A DNA stretch of 64,000 bases. Source: Streptosporangium sp. NBC_01756. Its GTDB lineage: Bacteria > Actinomycetota > Actinomycetes > Streptosporangiales > Streptosporangiaceae. The notes below the pieces were generated by a model that was not told where the DNA came from, ran no database searches, and saw only the letters and a program-made list of their open reading frames with translations. Below, one piece after another: positions 42,350 to 51,616 of the stretch; position 1 is the stretch's first letter, and every line of letters starts with the position of its first letter. Both the position numbers and the translations under genes were made by a program. The stretch spans positions 7,688,001-7,752,000 of the forward strand of contig NZ_CP109130.1 of the NCBI RefSeq assembly GCF_035917975.1. Reading direction: 5' to 3'.

Positions 42350-44047
42350 ATGAACGACTCACGCGACTTCCCTTCTCAGGGGAGTCCGTATCCGCAGCAG
42401 CCCTACCCGGGGACACCGGCGCAGCCGTACCCCGAGCAGCCGGGCGGCGGGTACGGCCCACCGGGGGCACAGCCGTACCCGCAGGGGCAGCCGTATCCGC
42501 AACAGCAGTACCCGCCGCAGGGGCAGGGGACTCCGCCGTACGGGCAGTACGGCCCGCCGGGGGCTCCGCCGTACGGGCAGCCGCCGTACCAGCAGGGGTA
42601 TCCGCCTCCGGGGCAGCCGCAGGGACCTGCCCATCCGCCGCAGGGCCCCGGACCGTACCCGCAGGGCCCGCCCTATCCGCAACAGCAGTACCCGCCACCG
42701 GGCCCCGAGGGGCAGCCGTACCCGCCGGGGGCGCAACCCGATCGGCCGCCCGCCGGGAGAAGGACCGGCAGGACCGTGCTCTTCGTGGCACTGGGCCTCG
42801 TCGCGCTGCTCGGCATCGGCGTCGGCACCGCCTGGTTCGTCTCCGGCGGGTTCGGGGACGAGTTCGGTGAGGGGGAGTGGCAGGTGCCTTTCACCGCCGC
42901 CGGCACCGAGGTCATCGGCACCGACGCCTCGATCGCCTTCGGCACCTGGATGAGTGACGCCGCCGTCATCCGGGTGCAGAAGGACGGTGTGCTCGCCTAC
43001 GACCTGAAGACGGGCAAGCGGGCCTGGGGCACACCCGCCCCGGGCGAGCAGCTCTGCGGGGCGACCCCCGGCATCGCCGGAGGCAGAGGCGCCTTCGCCT
43101 ACGGCACCACGAAGATCTGCGACCACCTGGCGGGCATCGACGCCAAGACCGGCAAGGTGCTCTGGAAGGTCAGGATCCCGGCGACGGCGTCGAAGGAGAG
43201 CGACAAGAGCCTCGACGCCCCGGGTCTGGTGCTCGCGGGCGACCTGGCGGTGGTGCGGACGTTCAAACGGGTGTCGGCCTACCGGCTCTCCGACGGGAAG
43301 AGGATATGGGCGTCGAACACCTCGAAGGTCTGCACGGCCACCGACGTCGCCGCCTCGCCCAAGCAGGTCGTGGTCAATCTGGACTGCTACGAGGGCGGTG
43401 ACAGCGTCGTCGTGCTCGACGGGCGGACCGGCGCCTACAAAGGGGAGCACAGGATCACCGACGACGACGGGGGACCCGACAGCCTCCTCTCGGCCGATCC
43501 GGTGGTGGCCGCCTGGGGCGGCGGCGACAAGACCTTCATCCTCGTGCTCGACGACAGGGGGAAGAAGCTCCGGGAGTTCGACAGCGGGGTGAAGGTCGAC
43601 CTTCTCCCGCTCAACGGCGCGATCTACATCGACGGCGGTCGCGAGGAGCTCCGCACGGCGGTGCGCGGGAACACCCTCTACCTGACCACCTTCCCGGAGA
43701 ACGTGAAGGGCGGCGGGATCAGCCGTAACGAGCTCCTGGCCTTCGATCTGACGAGCGGCAGGCAGCTGTGGAAGTCCTCGGGCACCGGTGCCACCATGCT
43801 CACCTTCGTCGAGGCCGACGGCAAGGACCTGCTGGTCATGGAGGAGGGCGGCCGGAACGAGCCCGTCCCCATGCTGACCAGGATCGACACCGCCACCGGC
43901 CGAGCCGTCCCGGTCACCGAGCTGCCGCAGAAGGCGGGTGGGGAGAGCGGCAACGCCCACGTCCACTACCGGAACGGCACGCTGGTGATCATGCCCTTCG
44001 AGATGGTCGCCTCCCGGTACGCCGTCACCGTGGTGCGCACCGGCTGA
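42350..44047 (+). CDS. Membrane-anchored PQQ-like beta-propeller protein
   Basis: 565 residues: about 135 residues of Pro/Tyr/Gln/Gly repeats (YPQQPYPG, QPYPQGQPYPQ, PPGQPQGPA) in the cytoplasm, a transmembrane helix (RTVLFVALGLVALLGIGVGT), then beta-propeller blades with the PQQ/WD signature (LKTGKRAWGTPAPG, AKTGKVLWKVRIP, SDGKRIWASNTSKVC, LTSGRQLWKSSGTG). No PQQ-dependent dehydrogenase active site is seen, so it is probably a binding or scaffold protein in the envelope. GGGGAG precedes the ATG. It shares its architecture with the upstream protease. Confidence 0.87.
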   Translation: MNDSRDFPSQGSPYPQQPYPGTPAQPYPEQPGGGYGPPGAQPYPQGQPYPQQQYPPQGQGTPPYGQYGPPGAPPYGQPPYQQGYPPPGQPQGPAHPPQGPGPYPQGPPYPQQQYPPPGPEGQPYPPGAQPDRPPAGRRTGRTVLFVALGLVALLGIGVGTAWFVSGGFGDEFGEGEWQVPFTAAGTEVIGTDASIAFGTWMSDAAVIRVQKDGVLAYDLKTGKRAWGTPAPGEQLCGATPGIAGGRGAFAYGTTKICDHLAGIDAKTGKVLWKVRIPATASKESDKSLDAPGLVLAGDLAVVRTFKRVSAYRLSDGKRIWASNTSKVCTATDVAASPKQVVVNLDCYEGGDSVVVLDGRTGAYKGEHRITDDDGGPDSLLSADPVVAAWGGGDKTFILVLDDRGKKLREFDSGVKVDLLPLNGAIYIDGGREELRTAVRGNTLYLTTFPENVKGGGISRNELLAFDLTSGRQLWKSSGTGATMLTFVEADGKDLLVMEEGGRNEPVPMLTRIDTATGRAVPVTELPQKAGGESGNAHVHYRNGTLVIMPFEMVASRYAVTVVRTG

Positions 44048-44143
44048 ACATCCGGATCCGGCAGGAACGCCTGCGGTCTCCGTCGTCGTGAGCGGTTCCG
44101 GCCGTGGCGGTGGATCACCTTCGAGCTGCGCGGGGGCGGTCCC

Positions 44144-45046
44144 TCACCACCGGTTCCGGTCGTCGGCAGGATCGCCGTGATCCCGCGCCGGAGCCGGTTC
44201 CTCCTCGGCGGAGAACCGCGAACCCGGGTATCCGCGCGACGTGCCGGGCGGGCCGCCGGGACCGCCCGGCGGCAGACCCAGAGCGGCCGAGAGCTGACGC
44301 GCCGTCTCGGCGACGATGCCTCCCATCTCCCGCAGGCGGGATTCCCCGGGCGTGCGGGTGACCGAAACGCTGATGGCGCCCGCGATCAGCCCCCGGTGGT
44401 CCCGTACCGGCGCCGACACTCCGGCCGCGCTGTCGTCGAGCTCGATCGCGGTCACCGCGTAGCCGTGGGAGCGCACGTGGGCGAGGTCGGCCATCCACCG
44501 CTTCTCGTCGCTGACCGCGGAGTCCAGGCCGGTGGGCAAGGCGGCCCGCAGGAGCGTGCCGACCTGCTCCTTGTCCCAGTCCGCGAGCAGCGACCGGCCG
44601 GCGGCCGCCATGATCACTGGAACCGAGATGCCCTCCCAGACCCGGTGGTAGGCCCGAGAGGACGGCATCGACGCCAGCGTGAGAACCATGTCACCACGCA
44701 GTATGCACAGGTGGGTGTCCTCGTCGAAGACGGTGGCCAGGCGCTGCAGGAAGGGCGCGGACACCTGGACGAGCCTTGACTGCTGGGTCCGCGCCGCGAG
44801 GGCGAACAGGCGCCAGCCCAGGCGGTAGCGCCGGGTGAGCGGGTCCCGCTCCACCATCCCCTCGACTTCGAGGGCACGCAGCGCCCTCGACACCTGGCTC
44901 TTCTCCCTGTCCAGCCGCTGCGCGATCCAGCTGACACCGAACCCGTCCACGTCCCGGTGGTCCCCGTGACCGGCGAGCACCTCGAGGATCTCCATGTCCC
45001 GGCGCAGCCCGACAGAGGACATCGGCGGCTTCTCGCTCATCCCCAT
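44144..45046 (-). CDS. IclR family transcriptional regulator
   Basis: 300 residues. The N-terminal winged helix (DMEILEVLAGHGDHRDVDGF, SWIAQRLDREKSQVSRALRAL) and the IclR effector domain (RLATVFDEDTHLCILRGDMVLTL, GRSLLADW, VRSHGYAVTAIELDDSAAGVSAPVRDHRGLIAGAISVS, cited in parts) are complete; a disordered Gly/Pro tail follows. It diverges from the osmoprotectant transporter, with three TTGCR-N5/6-YGCAA dyads between them, the probable operators. The inducer could be the transported compound or a breakdown product. ATG 45040 is an alternative start. Confidence 0.88.
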   Translation of the reverse strand: MGMSEKPPMSSVGLRRDMEILEVLAGHGDHRDVDGFGVSWIAQRLDREKSQVSRALRALEVEGMVERDPLTRRYRLGWRLFALAARTQQSRLVQVSAPFLQRLATVFDEDTHLCILRGDMVLTLASMPSSRAYHRVWEGISVPVIMAAAGRSLLADWDKEQVGTLLRAALPTGLDSAVSDEKRWMADLAHVRSHGYAVTAIELDDSAAGVSAPVRDHRGLIAGAISVSVTRTPGESRLREMGGIVAETARQLSAALGLPPGGPGGPPGTSRGYPGSRFSAEEEPAPARDHGDPADDRNRW

Positions 45047-45073
45047 CCGTTCATAACGAAACGTTACCTATTT

Positions 45074-45139
45074 TTGCAATAGCTGCAACATATTTTGCGC
45101 TGACCGCAATTGGTCGCATACGTTTGCAGACCCATGCAA
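45074..45139. promoter_or_regulatory. Three IclR-type operators
   Basis: TTGCA-N5-TGCAA at 45074-45088, TTGCG-N5-CGCAA at 45095-45109, and TTGCA-N6-TGCAA at 45124-45139, all between the IclR regulator start (45046) and the permease start (45162). The dyads are spaced about two helical turns apart. Confidence 0.75.
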
Positions 45140-45161
45140 GCGTAAGTGAAGGCGGTCATTC

Positions 45162-45815
45162 ATGAGTTTCAGCGAGTATGTGATCTCGCGCTGGGACACT
45201 CTCTCGCTGGCCGCCGCCGAGCACGCCCTCGTCGTAGGGATCGCCATCGGCATCGCCACGGTCGTCGGCGTCGGCATAGGGCTCCTCGCCCACGACGTCC
45301 CCAAGCTGCGGAGCGGCTCGCTGACGGTCTCCGCCGCGGTCCTGACCATCCCCTCCCTGGCATTGCTCACGCTGCTCATCCCGCTCACCGGACTCGGCTG
45401 GGGGTCCACGCTGATCGCGCTGACCGCGTACGCGTTTCTGCCCATCATCCGGAACACGGTGACCGGGCTGCGCGGCGTGGACGCCGCCACGCTGGAGGCG
45501 GGACGCGGGATGGGGCTGAGCCGTATCCGTGTCCTGCTGAAGGTGCAGCTGCCGCTGGCCTGGCCGCTGATCCTGGCCGGTGTGCGCATCGCGACGCAGA
45601 TGCTCATCGGCATCGCGGCCATCGCCGCCTACGTCGACGGGCCCGGGCTCGGCACGCAGATCTTCGAGGGACTCTCCCGGCTCGGCTCAGTGAACTCGCT
45701 CAACGCGACGCTCGCGGGCACGCTCGGCATCGTGGTCATCGCCGTGCTGTTCGACCTGTTCTTCTTCACCGTCCGCCAACTGACCATTCCAAGGGGGCTC
45801 CGTGTTCGGCAGTGA
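45162..45815 (+). CDS. Quaternary-amine/osmoprotectant ABC permease (ProW/OpuCB-like)
   Basis: 217 residues with five or six helices; the EAA loop is LEAGRGMGLSRIRVLLKVQLPLAWPL and the family text YAFLPIIRNTVTGLRGVD and GIAAIAAYVDGPGLGTQIFEGL is typical of glycine betaine/choline permeases. AGTGAAGG is upstream. It overlaps the ATPase gene by 14 bases; a second permease follows, so the transporter has the heterodimeric permease common in OpuC-type systems. Confidence 0.9.
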   Translation: MSFSEYVISRWDTLSLAAAEHALVVGIAIGIATVVGVGIGLLAHDVPKLRSGSLTVSAAVLTIPSLALLTLLIPLTGLGWGSTLIALTAYAFLPIIRNTVTGLRGVDAATLEAGRGMGLSRIRVLLKVQLPLAWPLILAGVRIATQMLIGIAAIAAYVDGPGLGTQIFEGLSRLGSVNSLNATLAGTLGIVVIAVLFDLFFFTVRQLTIPRGLRVRQ

Positions 45816-46803
45816 CACCGAAGGCGTGCGTATCGAGTTGCGCGGTCTGACCAAGCACTACCCGGGCCAGGCGGCGCCCGCAGTCGACGGCGTCGACCTC
45901 GACATCCCTGCCGGAGAGCTCGTGGTCTTCGTCGGTCCGTCGGGTTGTGGCAAGACGACCACGATGAAAATGATCAATCGGCTGGTCGAGCCCACATCGG
46001 GCGAGATCCGCATCGGCGGCAAGGACATCCTGAGTCTGCATCCCGATGAGCTACGCAGGCACATCGGCTACGCCATCCAGCAGGTGGGGCTGTTCCCGCA
46101 CATGACCATCGGGCAGAACATCGCCCTGGTGCCGAAGCTGCTGGGCTGGCCGGCGGCCCGGACGGCCGCCCGGGTGGAGGAACTGCTGTCACTGGTCAAC
46201 CTGGAGCCGTCGCTGTTCCACGACCGCTATCCCCGTCAGCTCTCCGGGGGGCAGCAGCAGCGCGTCGGCGTGGCCAGGGCACTGGCGGCCGATCCACCCG
46301 TGATGTTGATGGACGAGCCCTTCGGCGCCACCGACCCCATCACGCGCGAACACCTGCAGAAGGAGTTCGTCAAACTCCAGAGGCAGCTGCGCAAGACGAT
46401 CATTTTCGTCACCCACGACTTCGAGGAGGCCATCAAGCTGGGCGACCGCATCGCCGTACTGAAGGAGCGGTCGCACATCGCGCAGTACGACACACCCGCG
46501 AACATCCTCGCCCGGCCCGCCGACGCGTACGTCGCCGGCTTCATCGGCGAGGACGCCACGCTCAAACGGCTCGCGCTGCTGCGCGTGGAGGACCTGCCGT
46601 GCGTGGAGCCGCCGAACGACGCGGGCCTGCCGCCGGTCGTCGCGGGCACCAGTCTGCGCGAGGCGCTGGACGTCATGATCGCGCACGGCACCGACCGCTG
46701 CACCACGCCCTCCGGCGTGCTGACCTACGCGGCGCTGTGTGCGGCGATGAGACCCGGGCCCGAGGCCGTGCCGCAGGAGGAAGTGGTCGCCGGTGACCGC
46801 TGA
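45802..46803 (+). CDS. Osmoprotectant ABC ATP-binding protein (OpuCA-like)
   Basis: 333 residues: Walker A VGPSGCGKTTTMKMINR, Q-loop QVGLFPHMTIGQNI, signature LSGGQQQRVGVARALA, Walker B VMLMDEPFGATDPIT and H-loop IFVTHDFEEAIKLGDR. A short CBS-like remnant remains at the C-terminus (SLREALDVMIAHGTDRC). The GTG start at 45802 has AAGGGG 5 bases upstream, inside the previous gene. Couples ATP hydrolysis to uptake. Confidence 0.93.
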   Translation: MFGSDTEGVRIELRGLTKHYPGQAAPAVDGVDLDIPAGELVVFVGPSGCGKTTTMKMINRLVEPTSGEIRIGGKDILSLHPDELRRHIGYAIQQVGLFPHMTIGQNIALVPKLLGWPAARTAARVEELLSLVNLEPSLFHDRYPRQLSGGQQQRVGVARALAADPPVMLMDEPFGATDPITREHLQKEFVKLQRQLRKTIIFVTHDFEEAIKLGDRIAVLKERSHIAQYDTPANILARPADAYVAGFIGEDATLKRLALLRVEDLPCVEPPNDAGLPPVVAGTSLREALDVMIAHGTDRCTTPSGVLTYAALCAAMRPGPEAVPQEEVVAGDR

Positions 46804-47560
46804 GACAGTCGCCGTCGCCCGGGTGCGACCGCTCGGAGGAGCTTTGGGGCTGCGCCATCTCATCACCCCGCTCGCCGTCTGCGCCGCGTTGGCCGCCCTG
46901 TACACCTGGATCGGCACAGTCGAGCTCGACTCCATCGAACGGCGCAGCCTCAACCGGACGGTGATCCTGACCAAGGCCGTGGAGCACATCCAGATGACCC
47001 TCGTGGCGACGGCGCTCGTGGTGGTCATCGCGATCCCGCTCGGCATCGTCGCCTCGCGCGCCAGGAACCGGCTGATCACGCCGGTCATCCTCACCGCGGC
47101 CAACCTGGGCCAGGCGGTTCCCTGCATCGGGCTTCTCGTGCTGTGCACCTTCCTGATGGGAGTGGGCTTCCAGACCGCCCTGGTGGGGCTGGTGGCATAC
47201 GCGGTGCTCCCGGTGCTGCGCAACACGATGATCGGGGTTCAGCAGGTCGATCCGGCTCTCATCGAGGCCGCCCGGGGCATGGGGATGACCAGAGGGCAGA
47301 TCCTCCGGCGGGTGGAGCTCAAGCTGGCCGTTCCCGCGATTCTCGCCGGTCTGCGGACGGCGCTCGTCCTCACCGTCGGCGTCGCCACACTCGGCGCGTT
47401 CGTCGCCGCGGGTGGCTTCGGTGAGCTGATCATCAACGGGCTCAAGTTGAATCGCATGCCCGTGACCGTCGTCGGCGCCGTGCTGACCGCGTGCATCGCC
47501 TTCGCCGTCGACTGGCTGGGAGCGCTCGCCGAGAACCTGCTCAAGCCCCGCGGCATGTGA
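46793..47560 (+). CDS. Second osmoprotectant ABC permease (OpuCD-like)
   Basis: 255 residues. It starts with an extra N-terminal helix (LITPLAVCAALAALYTWIG) and has the EAA loop IEAARGMGMTRGQILRRVELKLAVPAIL and AAGGFGELIINGLKLNRM, typical of the second permease in quaternary-amine importers. GTG 46793 overlaps the ATPase stop by 11 bases and has GGAGG upstream. Its longer N-terminus distinguishes it from the first permease. Confidence 0.9.
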   Translation: MTAETVAVARVRPLGGALGLRHLITPLAVCAALAALYTWIGTVELDSIERRSLNRTVILTKAVEHIQMTLVATALVVVIAIPLGIVASRARNRLITPVILTAANLGQAVPCIGLLVLCTFLMGVGFQTALVGLVAYAVLPVLRNTMIGVQQVDPALIEAARGMGMTRGQILRRVELKLAVPAILAGLRTALVLTVGVATLGAFVAAGGFGELIINGLKLNRMPVTVVGAVLTACIAFAVDWLGALAENLLKPRGM

Positions 47561-47614
47561 CCGCGCCCCGAACCTGACCGTCCGCAATCCCGATCCGAAG
47601 AGGTGTCTTCAGTC

Positions 47615-48586
47615 ATGGGTGCACGAACCCTCCGCCATACGCTCGCCCTGCTCGCCGCCGCGACGTTGACCGCTGCCACCGTGAGTGGCTGCGGTGCCGC
47701 CGACGCCGTCGAAGCCTCGAGCGCGGGCGACGAGCTCGCCGGCGCCGAGTTCGTCATCGGTTCCAAGGACTTCACCGAGAACATCATGCTCGGACAGATC
47801 GCCGTGCACCTGCTCAAGGCACACGGGGCCGAGGTCGTCGACAAGACCAACCTCGGCGGCACCGCTCCCAACCGTAAGGCTCTGGAGTCCGGCTCGATCG
47901 ACATGTACTGGGACTACTCAGGCACCGGATGGATCGAGCATCTGAAGAACGCCACCCCCATCCAGGACTCGGCCGAGCAGTTCAAGGCCACGGCGGCGGC
48001 GGACCTGGAGAAGAACAAGATCCAGTGGATCGGGCCGACCCCGCTGAACAACACCTACGCCCTGGCGATCCGTTCGGAGAAGGCCAAGGAGCTCGGCGTC
48101 AAGACGATCTCCGACGTGGTCGAGCTGTCGCGGTCCAAGCCCGAGGAGGTCACGGTGTGCATCGAGACGGAGTTCTCGACCCGTGACGACGGCCTGCCGG
48201 GACTGTCCAAGGCCTACGGCATGACCATCCCGAAGGACCGGATCAGCCTGCTGGACACCGGCGTCGTCTACACCGAGACGGACAAGGGGCAGACCTGCAA
48301 CTTCGGTGAGGTGTTCACCACCGACGGGCGTATCGCCGCGCTCGGCCTCACGGTGCTGCAGGACGACAAGCGCTTCTTCCCGTCCTACAACGCCGCCGTC
48401 ACCCTCCGGCAGGAGACCTACCAGAAGTATCCCGCGCTTGAGAAGGTGCTCCAGCCGGTGATCGACAAGCTGGACGACGCGACCATGCAGAAGCTCAACG
48501 CCCGGGTCGACGTCGACGGCGAGGAGCCGGGCAAGGTCTCCGCTGACTGGCTCGACAAGTCGGGCTTCCTCGGCGGCGGAGCATAG
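47615..48586 (+). CDS. Glycine betaine/choline-type substrate-binding lipoprotein
   Basis: 323 residues. Signal peptide with lipobox TVSGC (lipidated Cys about 26). The mature domain is OpuAC/ProX-like: EFVIGSKDFTENIMLGQIAV, NLGGTAPNRKALESGSIDMYWDYSGTGW, GPTPLNNTYALAIR; these residues form the cation-pi cage that binds quaternary amines in relatives. AGAGG lies about 12 bases before ATG 47615; GTG 47603 in the same frame is too near that site. Last gene of the operon. Confidence 0.9.
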   Translation: MGARTLRHTLALLAAATLTAATVSGCGAADAVEASSAGDELAGAEFVIGSKDFTENIMLGQIAVHLLKAHGAEVVDKTNLGGTAPNRKALESGSIDMYWDYSGTGWIEHLKNATPIQDSAEQFKATAAADLEKNKIQWIGPTPLNNTYALAIRSEKAKELGVKTISDVVELSRSKPEEVTVCIETEFSTRDDGLPGLSKAYGMTIPKDRISLLDTGVVYTETDKGQTCNFGEVFTTDGRIAALGLTVLQDDKRFFPSYNAAVTLRQETYQKYPALEKVLQPVIDKLDDATMQKLNARVDVDGEEPGKVSADWLDKSGFLGGGA

Positions 48587-48751
48587 CGGCGAAACCACCG
48601 CGCGTCACCGGACGGCGGCCGGGCCCTACGGTGTCCGCGGAGGATCTTCCCCGGCGCGTCCGATTGTCCGGCCGGATACCGGGGAGGAATGCTCAGCGGG
48701 GATACGTGGTTATGCGAGCCGTACAGCCGTGAGAGACAAGAGGAGCCAACG

Positions 48752-49123
48752 GTGGCCACCATCGAGGTAACCGAGAAGAACTTCAACGAGATCGCCGACG
48801 AGGGGATCGTCCTGCTGGACTTCTGGGCGGCCTGGTGCGGGCCGTGCCGGACGTTCGGGCCGATCTTCGAGAAGTCGTCGGAGAAGCACGACGACATCAA
48901 GTTCGGCAAGATCGACACCGAGGCGGAGCAGGCGCTCGCCCAGGGCTTCGAGATCACCTCGATCCCGACGATCATGGCGATCCGTGACGGCATCGTCGTC
49001 TTCGCCCAGCCCGGAGCGCTGCCGGCGCCGGCCCTGGAGGACCTGATCGGCCAGGTCCGCGCGCTCGACATGGAGGCCATCCGGGCCGAGCTCGCGAGCG
49101 AGCTGGGCACGCAGAACGGCTGA
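48752..49123 (+). CDS. trxA: Thioredoxin
   Basis: 123-residue cytoplasmic disulfide reductase. Active site WCGPC (Cys 29 and Cys 32) with the preceding LLDFWAAW, and cis-Pro in ITSIPTIMAIRDG. Typical thioredoxins are about 105-110 residues; this one has a C-terminal tail (RALDMEAIRAELASELG) forming an extra amphipathic helix. GTG 48752 has AAGAGGAG 6 bases upstream. It stands alone. Confidence 0.93.
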   Translation: MATIEVTEKNFNEIADEGIVLLDFWAAWCGPCRTFGPIFEKSSEKHDDIKFGKIDTEAEQALAQGFEITSIPTIMAIRDGIVVFAQPGALPAPALEDLIGQVRALDMEAIRAELASELGTQNG

Positions 49124-49293
49124 TATCCCGGCGGAGCGGGACGGCCGGGAAGGGGCGCGATCCGGCCGGCAGGCGGTGCCCCTTCCCGGCGATGGGATCG
49201 GCCCCGTTCCGCCGACGCTCTCCGCTCGATGGCCGATCCCGGCGCTCCTGGCGGCCACCGCGCGAACCACGAGCGGGAGCGGTGCGGGTCGGC

Positions 49294-49698
49294 TCAGCCG
49301 CAGTGCACCGGTTCCGAGAGGAAGTAGACCTCAGGGCTTACGCCACCCCATTCAATGCACTTGCCCGGCGCCTTGACCTTGACCGGGCCGGCGTAGAACT
49401 GGTATCGGCCCCCGTCCGTTGTGTAACCGGCACTGCCTTGGATCCGGATCATGGCCGCGACGTAGGTGGTCGTGCCGGTCGTCTTCTTCACGGTGACCAC
49501 GCAGTTGTAGGTGCCGTTGTAGAGCAGGTAGGCGGTGGCGCTCTCCAGGTCGAACTGGTCGATCACGTGGTAGGAGCCGCCGCCGCAGATCGCGATGGGC
49601 GACGAGGCGGCACTCGCCGGACTGCTCGTGGCGACGGTCCCGGCCAGTGCGGCCGCCACGGCGAACGCGAGAGTGATTCCCTTTTTCGGGGTGCGCAT
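49294..49698 (-). CDS. Small secreted protein of unknown function
   Basis: 134 residues with a clear signal peptide (KGITLAFAVAAALAGTVATS, cleavage after ASA). The mature ~100 residues contain four cysteines (ICGGGSYHVIDQFDL, YNCVVTVKK, PGKCIEWGG, EPVHCG) that may form two disulfides, and many Tyr/Thr/Val, suggesting a small extracellular beta-sandwich. AGGAG is 6 bases before ATG 49698. Actinomycete spore or envelope proteins of this size are common; I assign no function. Confidence 0.8.
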   Translation of the reverse strand: MRTPKKGITLAFAVAAALAGTVATSSPASAASSPIAICGGGSYHVIDQFDLESATAYLLYNGTYNCVVTVKKTTGTTTYVAAMIRIQGSAGYTTDGGRYQFYAGPVKVKAPGKCIEWGGVSPEVYFLSEPVHCG

Positions 49699-50218
49699 GG
49701 AAGTCTCCTGCTGTGCATGTGGTCGTTGACTTGCCGTGGCTCCGCCCGCGTTGGCGGCGGGGTGCCGGTCGTGGTCGTCGCCGCTCAGCGCGTCATCGGG
49801 GGAGGGCGTGGTCGGCGCGGTACTCCCCGGTTCAAGGGGCGGTGCCGGGTGCCGACCGCCCATTCGAGGCGTACCTGCCTATGGCCTTGGCTATGATCAC
49901 GACCGGGATAGTTTATCCCTAAAGTGATTATTGTCGCACTCTGTGAAGCTTGTCGGTTTTGGTGAAAATCGCAGCCTGAGGGAAGGGCGTTGCGCATGAG
50001 TTCGGCGCCGCGTTCCCGAAGCGGGGGGCAGGCCAGGCCGGTCGGCGAGGTGGATGCGGCCGGTCTCGCTCAGGGCGGTCCGACGGCATGAAAACGGGCG
50101 CCCGCTCGGGTGAGCGGGCGCCCGGAATCGCTGGGGAGCCGTCCGTCCGTCGCGACGACCCCGTGGCACCCTTGAGCCGGAGGTGCGGGGCTTTTCGCGC
50201 GAAGGCGGCTCCGACGGG
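49699..50218. other. Non-coding interval between the secreted protein and DAHP synthase
   Basis: Contains the upstream region of the secreted protein, with a perfect GGGATA-GTT-TATCCC dyad (49905-49919) in AT-richer DNA, and the DAHP synthase terminator (50095-50124). No gene seen. Confidence 0.6.
50095..50124 (-). terminator. Terminator after the DAHP synthase gene
   Basis: 13-bp perfect stem (GGGCGCCCGCTC paired with GAGCGGGCGCCC plus a closing pair) with a 4-base loop, followed on the minus strand by TTTT; about 95 bases after the gene end. Confidence 0.85.
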
Positions 50219-51550
50219 TCAGACCGAGCGGTACAGTTCCGCCACCCGGAAGGCCAGGTCCAGCGACTGGCCCCGGTTGAGGCGCGGGTCGCAGGCCGTC
50301 TCGTAGCGCAGCGCCAGGTCGCCCTCGGCGATGTCCCAGCCGCCGCCCACGCACTCGGTGACGTCGTCACCGGTCAGCTCGATGTGGATGCCTCCCGGGT
50401 GGGTGCCGAGCGCGGCGTGCACCTCGAAGAAGCCGGCGACCTCGTTCAGCACGTCGTCGAGGCGGCGGGTCTTGTGACCGCTGGGCGCCTCGAAGGTGTT
50501 GCCGTGCATCGGGTCGCAGATCCACGCCACCTGGGCGCCGCTCGCGGTGACCTTCTCCACCAGCTCGGGAAGGTGCTCCCGGATCTTCGACGCGCCCATC
50601 CGGGTGATGAACGTGAGCCGTCCGGGCTCGTTCTCCGGGTTCAGCTTCTCGATCAGGGCGAGGGCGTCCTCGGCGCTGGTCGTCGGGCCGAGCTTCACCC
50701 CGATCGGGTTGCGGATCCGGGAGAAGAACTCCACGTGTGCGCCGTCGAGCTGGCGGGTGCGCTCGCCGATCCAGACCATGTGCGCCGAGACGTCGTACGG
50801 CTGGCCGGTCCGTGAGTCGATCCTGGTGAGCGCCCGGTCGTAGTCGAGGATCAGCGCCTCGTGCGAGGAGTAGAACTCCACGCTGTGGAACTCCTCCGGC
50901 TCGGCCCCGCACGCGCGCATGAACGCCAGCGCCTGGTCGATCTCCCGGGCGAGCCGCTCGTAGCGCTTCCCGGCCGGAGACTCGGCCACGAAGTCCTGGT
51001 TCCAGGCGTGCACCTGGCGCAGGTCGGCGTAGCCGCCCTTGGTGAAGGCGCGGGCCAGGTTCAGCGTCACCGCCGAGGAGTGGTAGGCGCGCAGCAGCCG
51101 CCAGGGGTCGGGGACGCGCGACCCGGGAGTGAAGTCGAAGCCGTTGACCATGTCACCGCGGTAGGCGGGCAGCTCCACGCCGTCACGGGTCTCGTTGTTC
51201 TTGGAGCGCGGCTTGGCGAACTGCCCGGCCATCCGGCCGATCTTCACGACCGGCACCTTCGCCGCGTAGGTGAGCACGATCGCCATCTGCAGCAGCGTCT
51301 TCAGCTTGTTGCGCACGTCGTCCGCGGTGGCTCCGGCGAAGGTCTCGGCGCAGTCGCCGCCCTGCAGCACGAAGGCCTCGCCACGCGCCACCGCCGCCAG
51401 GTCCGCCTTGAGTTTGTCACACTCCCCGGCGAAGACCAGGGGCGGCAGCCCCGCCAGTTCGGCGACGACCTTGTCCAGCTCGTCGCGGTCGGGCCATTCG
51501 GGCTGCTGTGCCGCAGGCAGCCGCCGCCAGGAATCGAGGTTGATGCTCAC
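50219..51550 (-). CDS. Class II 3-deoxy-7-phosphoheptulonate synthase
   Basis: 443 residues. Catalyses the first shikimate step, PEP plus erythrose 4-phosphate to DAHP. Plant-type (class II) landmarks: VLQGGDCAETF with the metal Cys, KIGRMAGQFAKPRS, AYRGDMVNGF, AYHSSAVTLN, SVEFYSSHEALILDYD, IRNPIGVKLGPTT, ICDPMHGNT and GGIHIELTGDDVTECVGGG. All motifs are present, so it should be active; feedback-inhibition regions were not assessed. Start ATG follows an AT-rich leader; an upstream 20-codon frame is not evidently a Trp/Phe leader peptide. Confidence 0.95.
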   Translation of the reverse strand: MSINLDSWRRLPAAQQPEWPDRDELDKVVAELAGLPPLVFAGECDKLKADLAAVARGEAFVLQGGDCAETFAGATADDVRNKLKTLLQMAIVLTYAAKVPVVKIGRMAGQFAKPRSKNNETRDGVELPAYRGDMVNGFDFTPGSRVPDPWRLLRAYHSSAVTLNLARAFTKGGYADLRQVHAWNQDFVAESPAGKRYERLAREIDQALAFMRACGAEPEEFHSVEFYSSHEALILDYDRALTRIDSRTGQPYDVSAHMVWIGERTRQLDGAHVEFFSRIRNPIGVKLGPTTSAEDALALIEKLNPENEPGRLTFITRMGASKIREHLPELVEKVTASGAQVAWICDPMHGNTFEAPSGHKTRRLDDVLNEVAGFFEVHAALGTHPGGIHIELTGDDVTECVGGGWDIAEGDLALRYETACDPRLNRGQSLDLAFRVAELYRSV

Positions 51551-51616
51551 GACATACCAGGTTATTGCAACCGGGCGTGCGAACTGGCCGCATTGTCCAC
51601 AGAGCGAGAAACTTCT

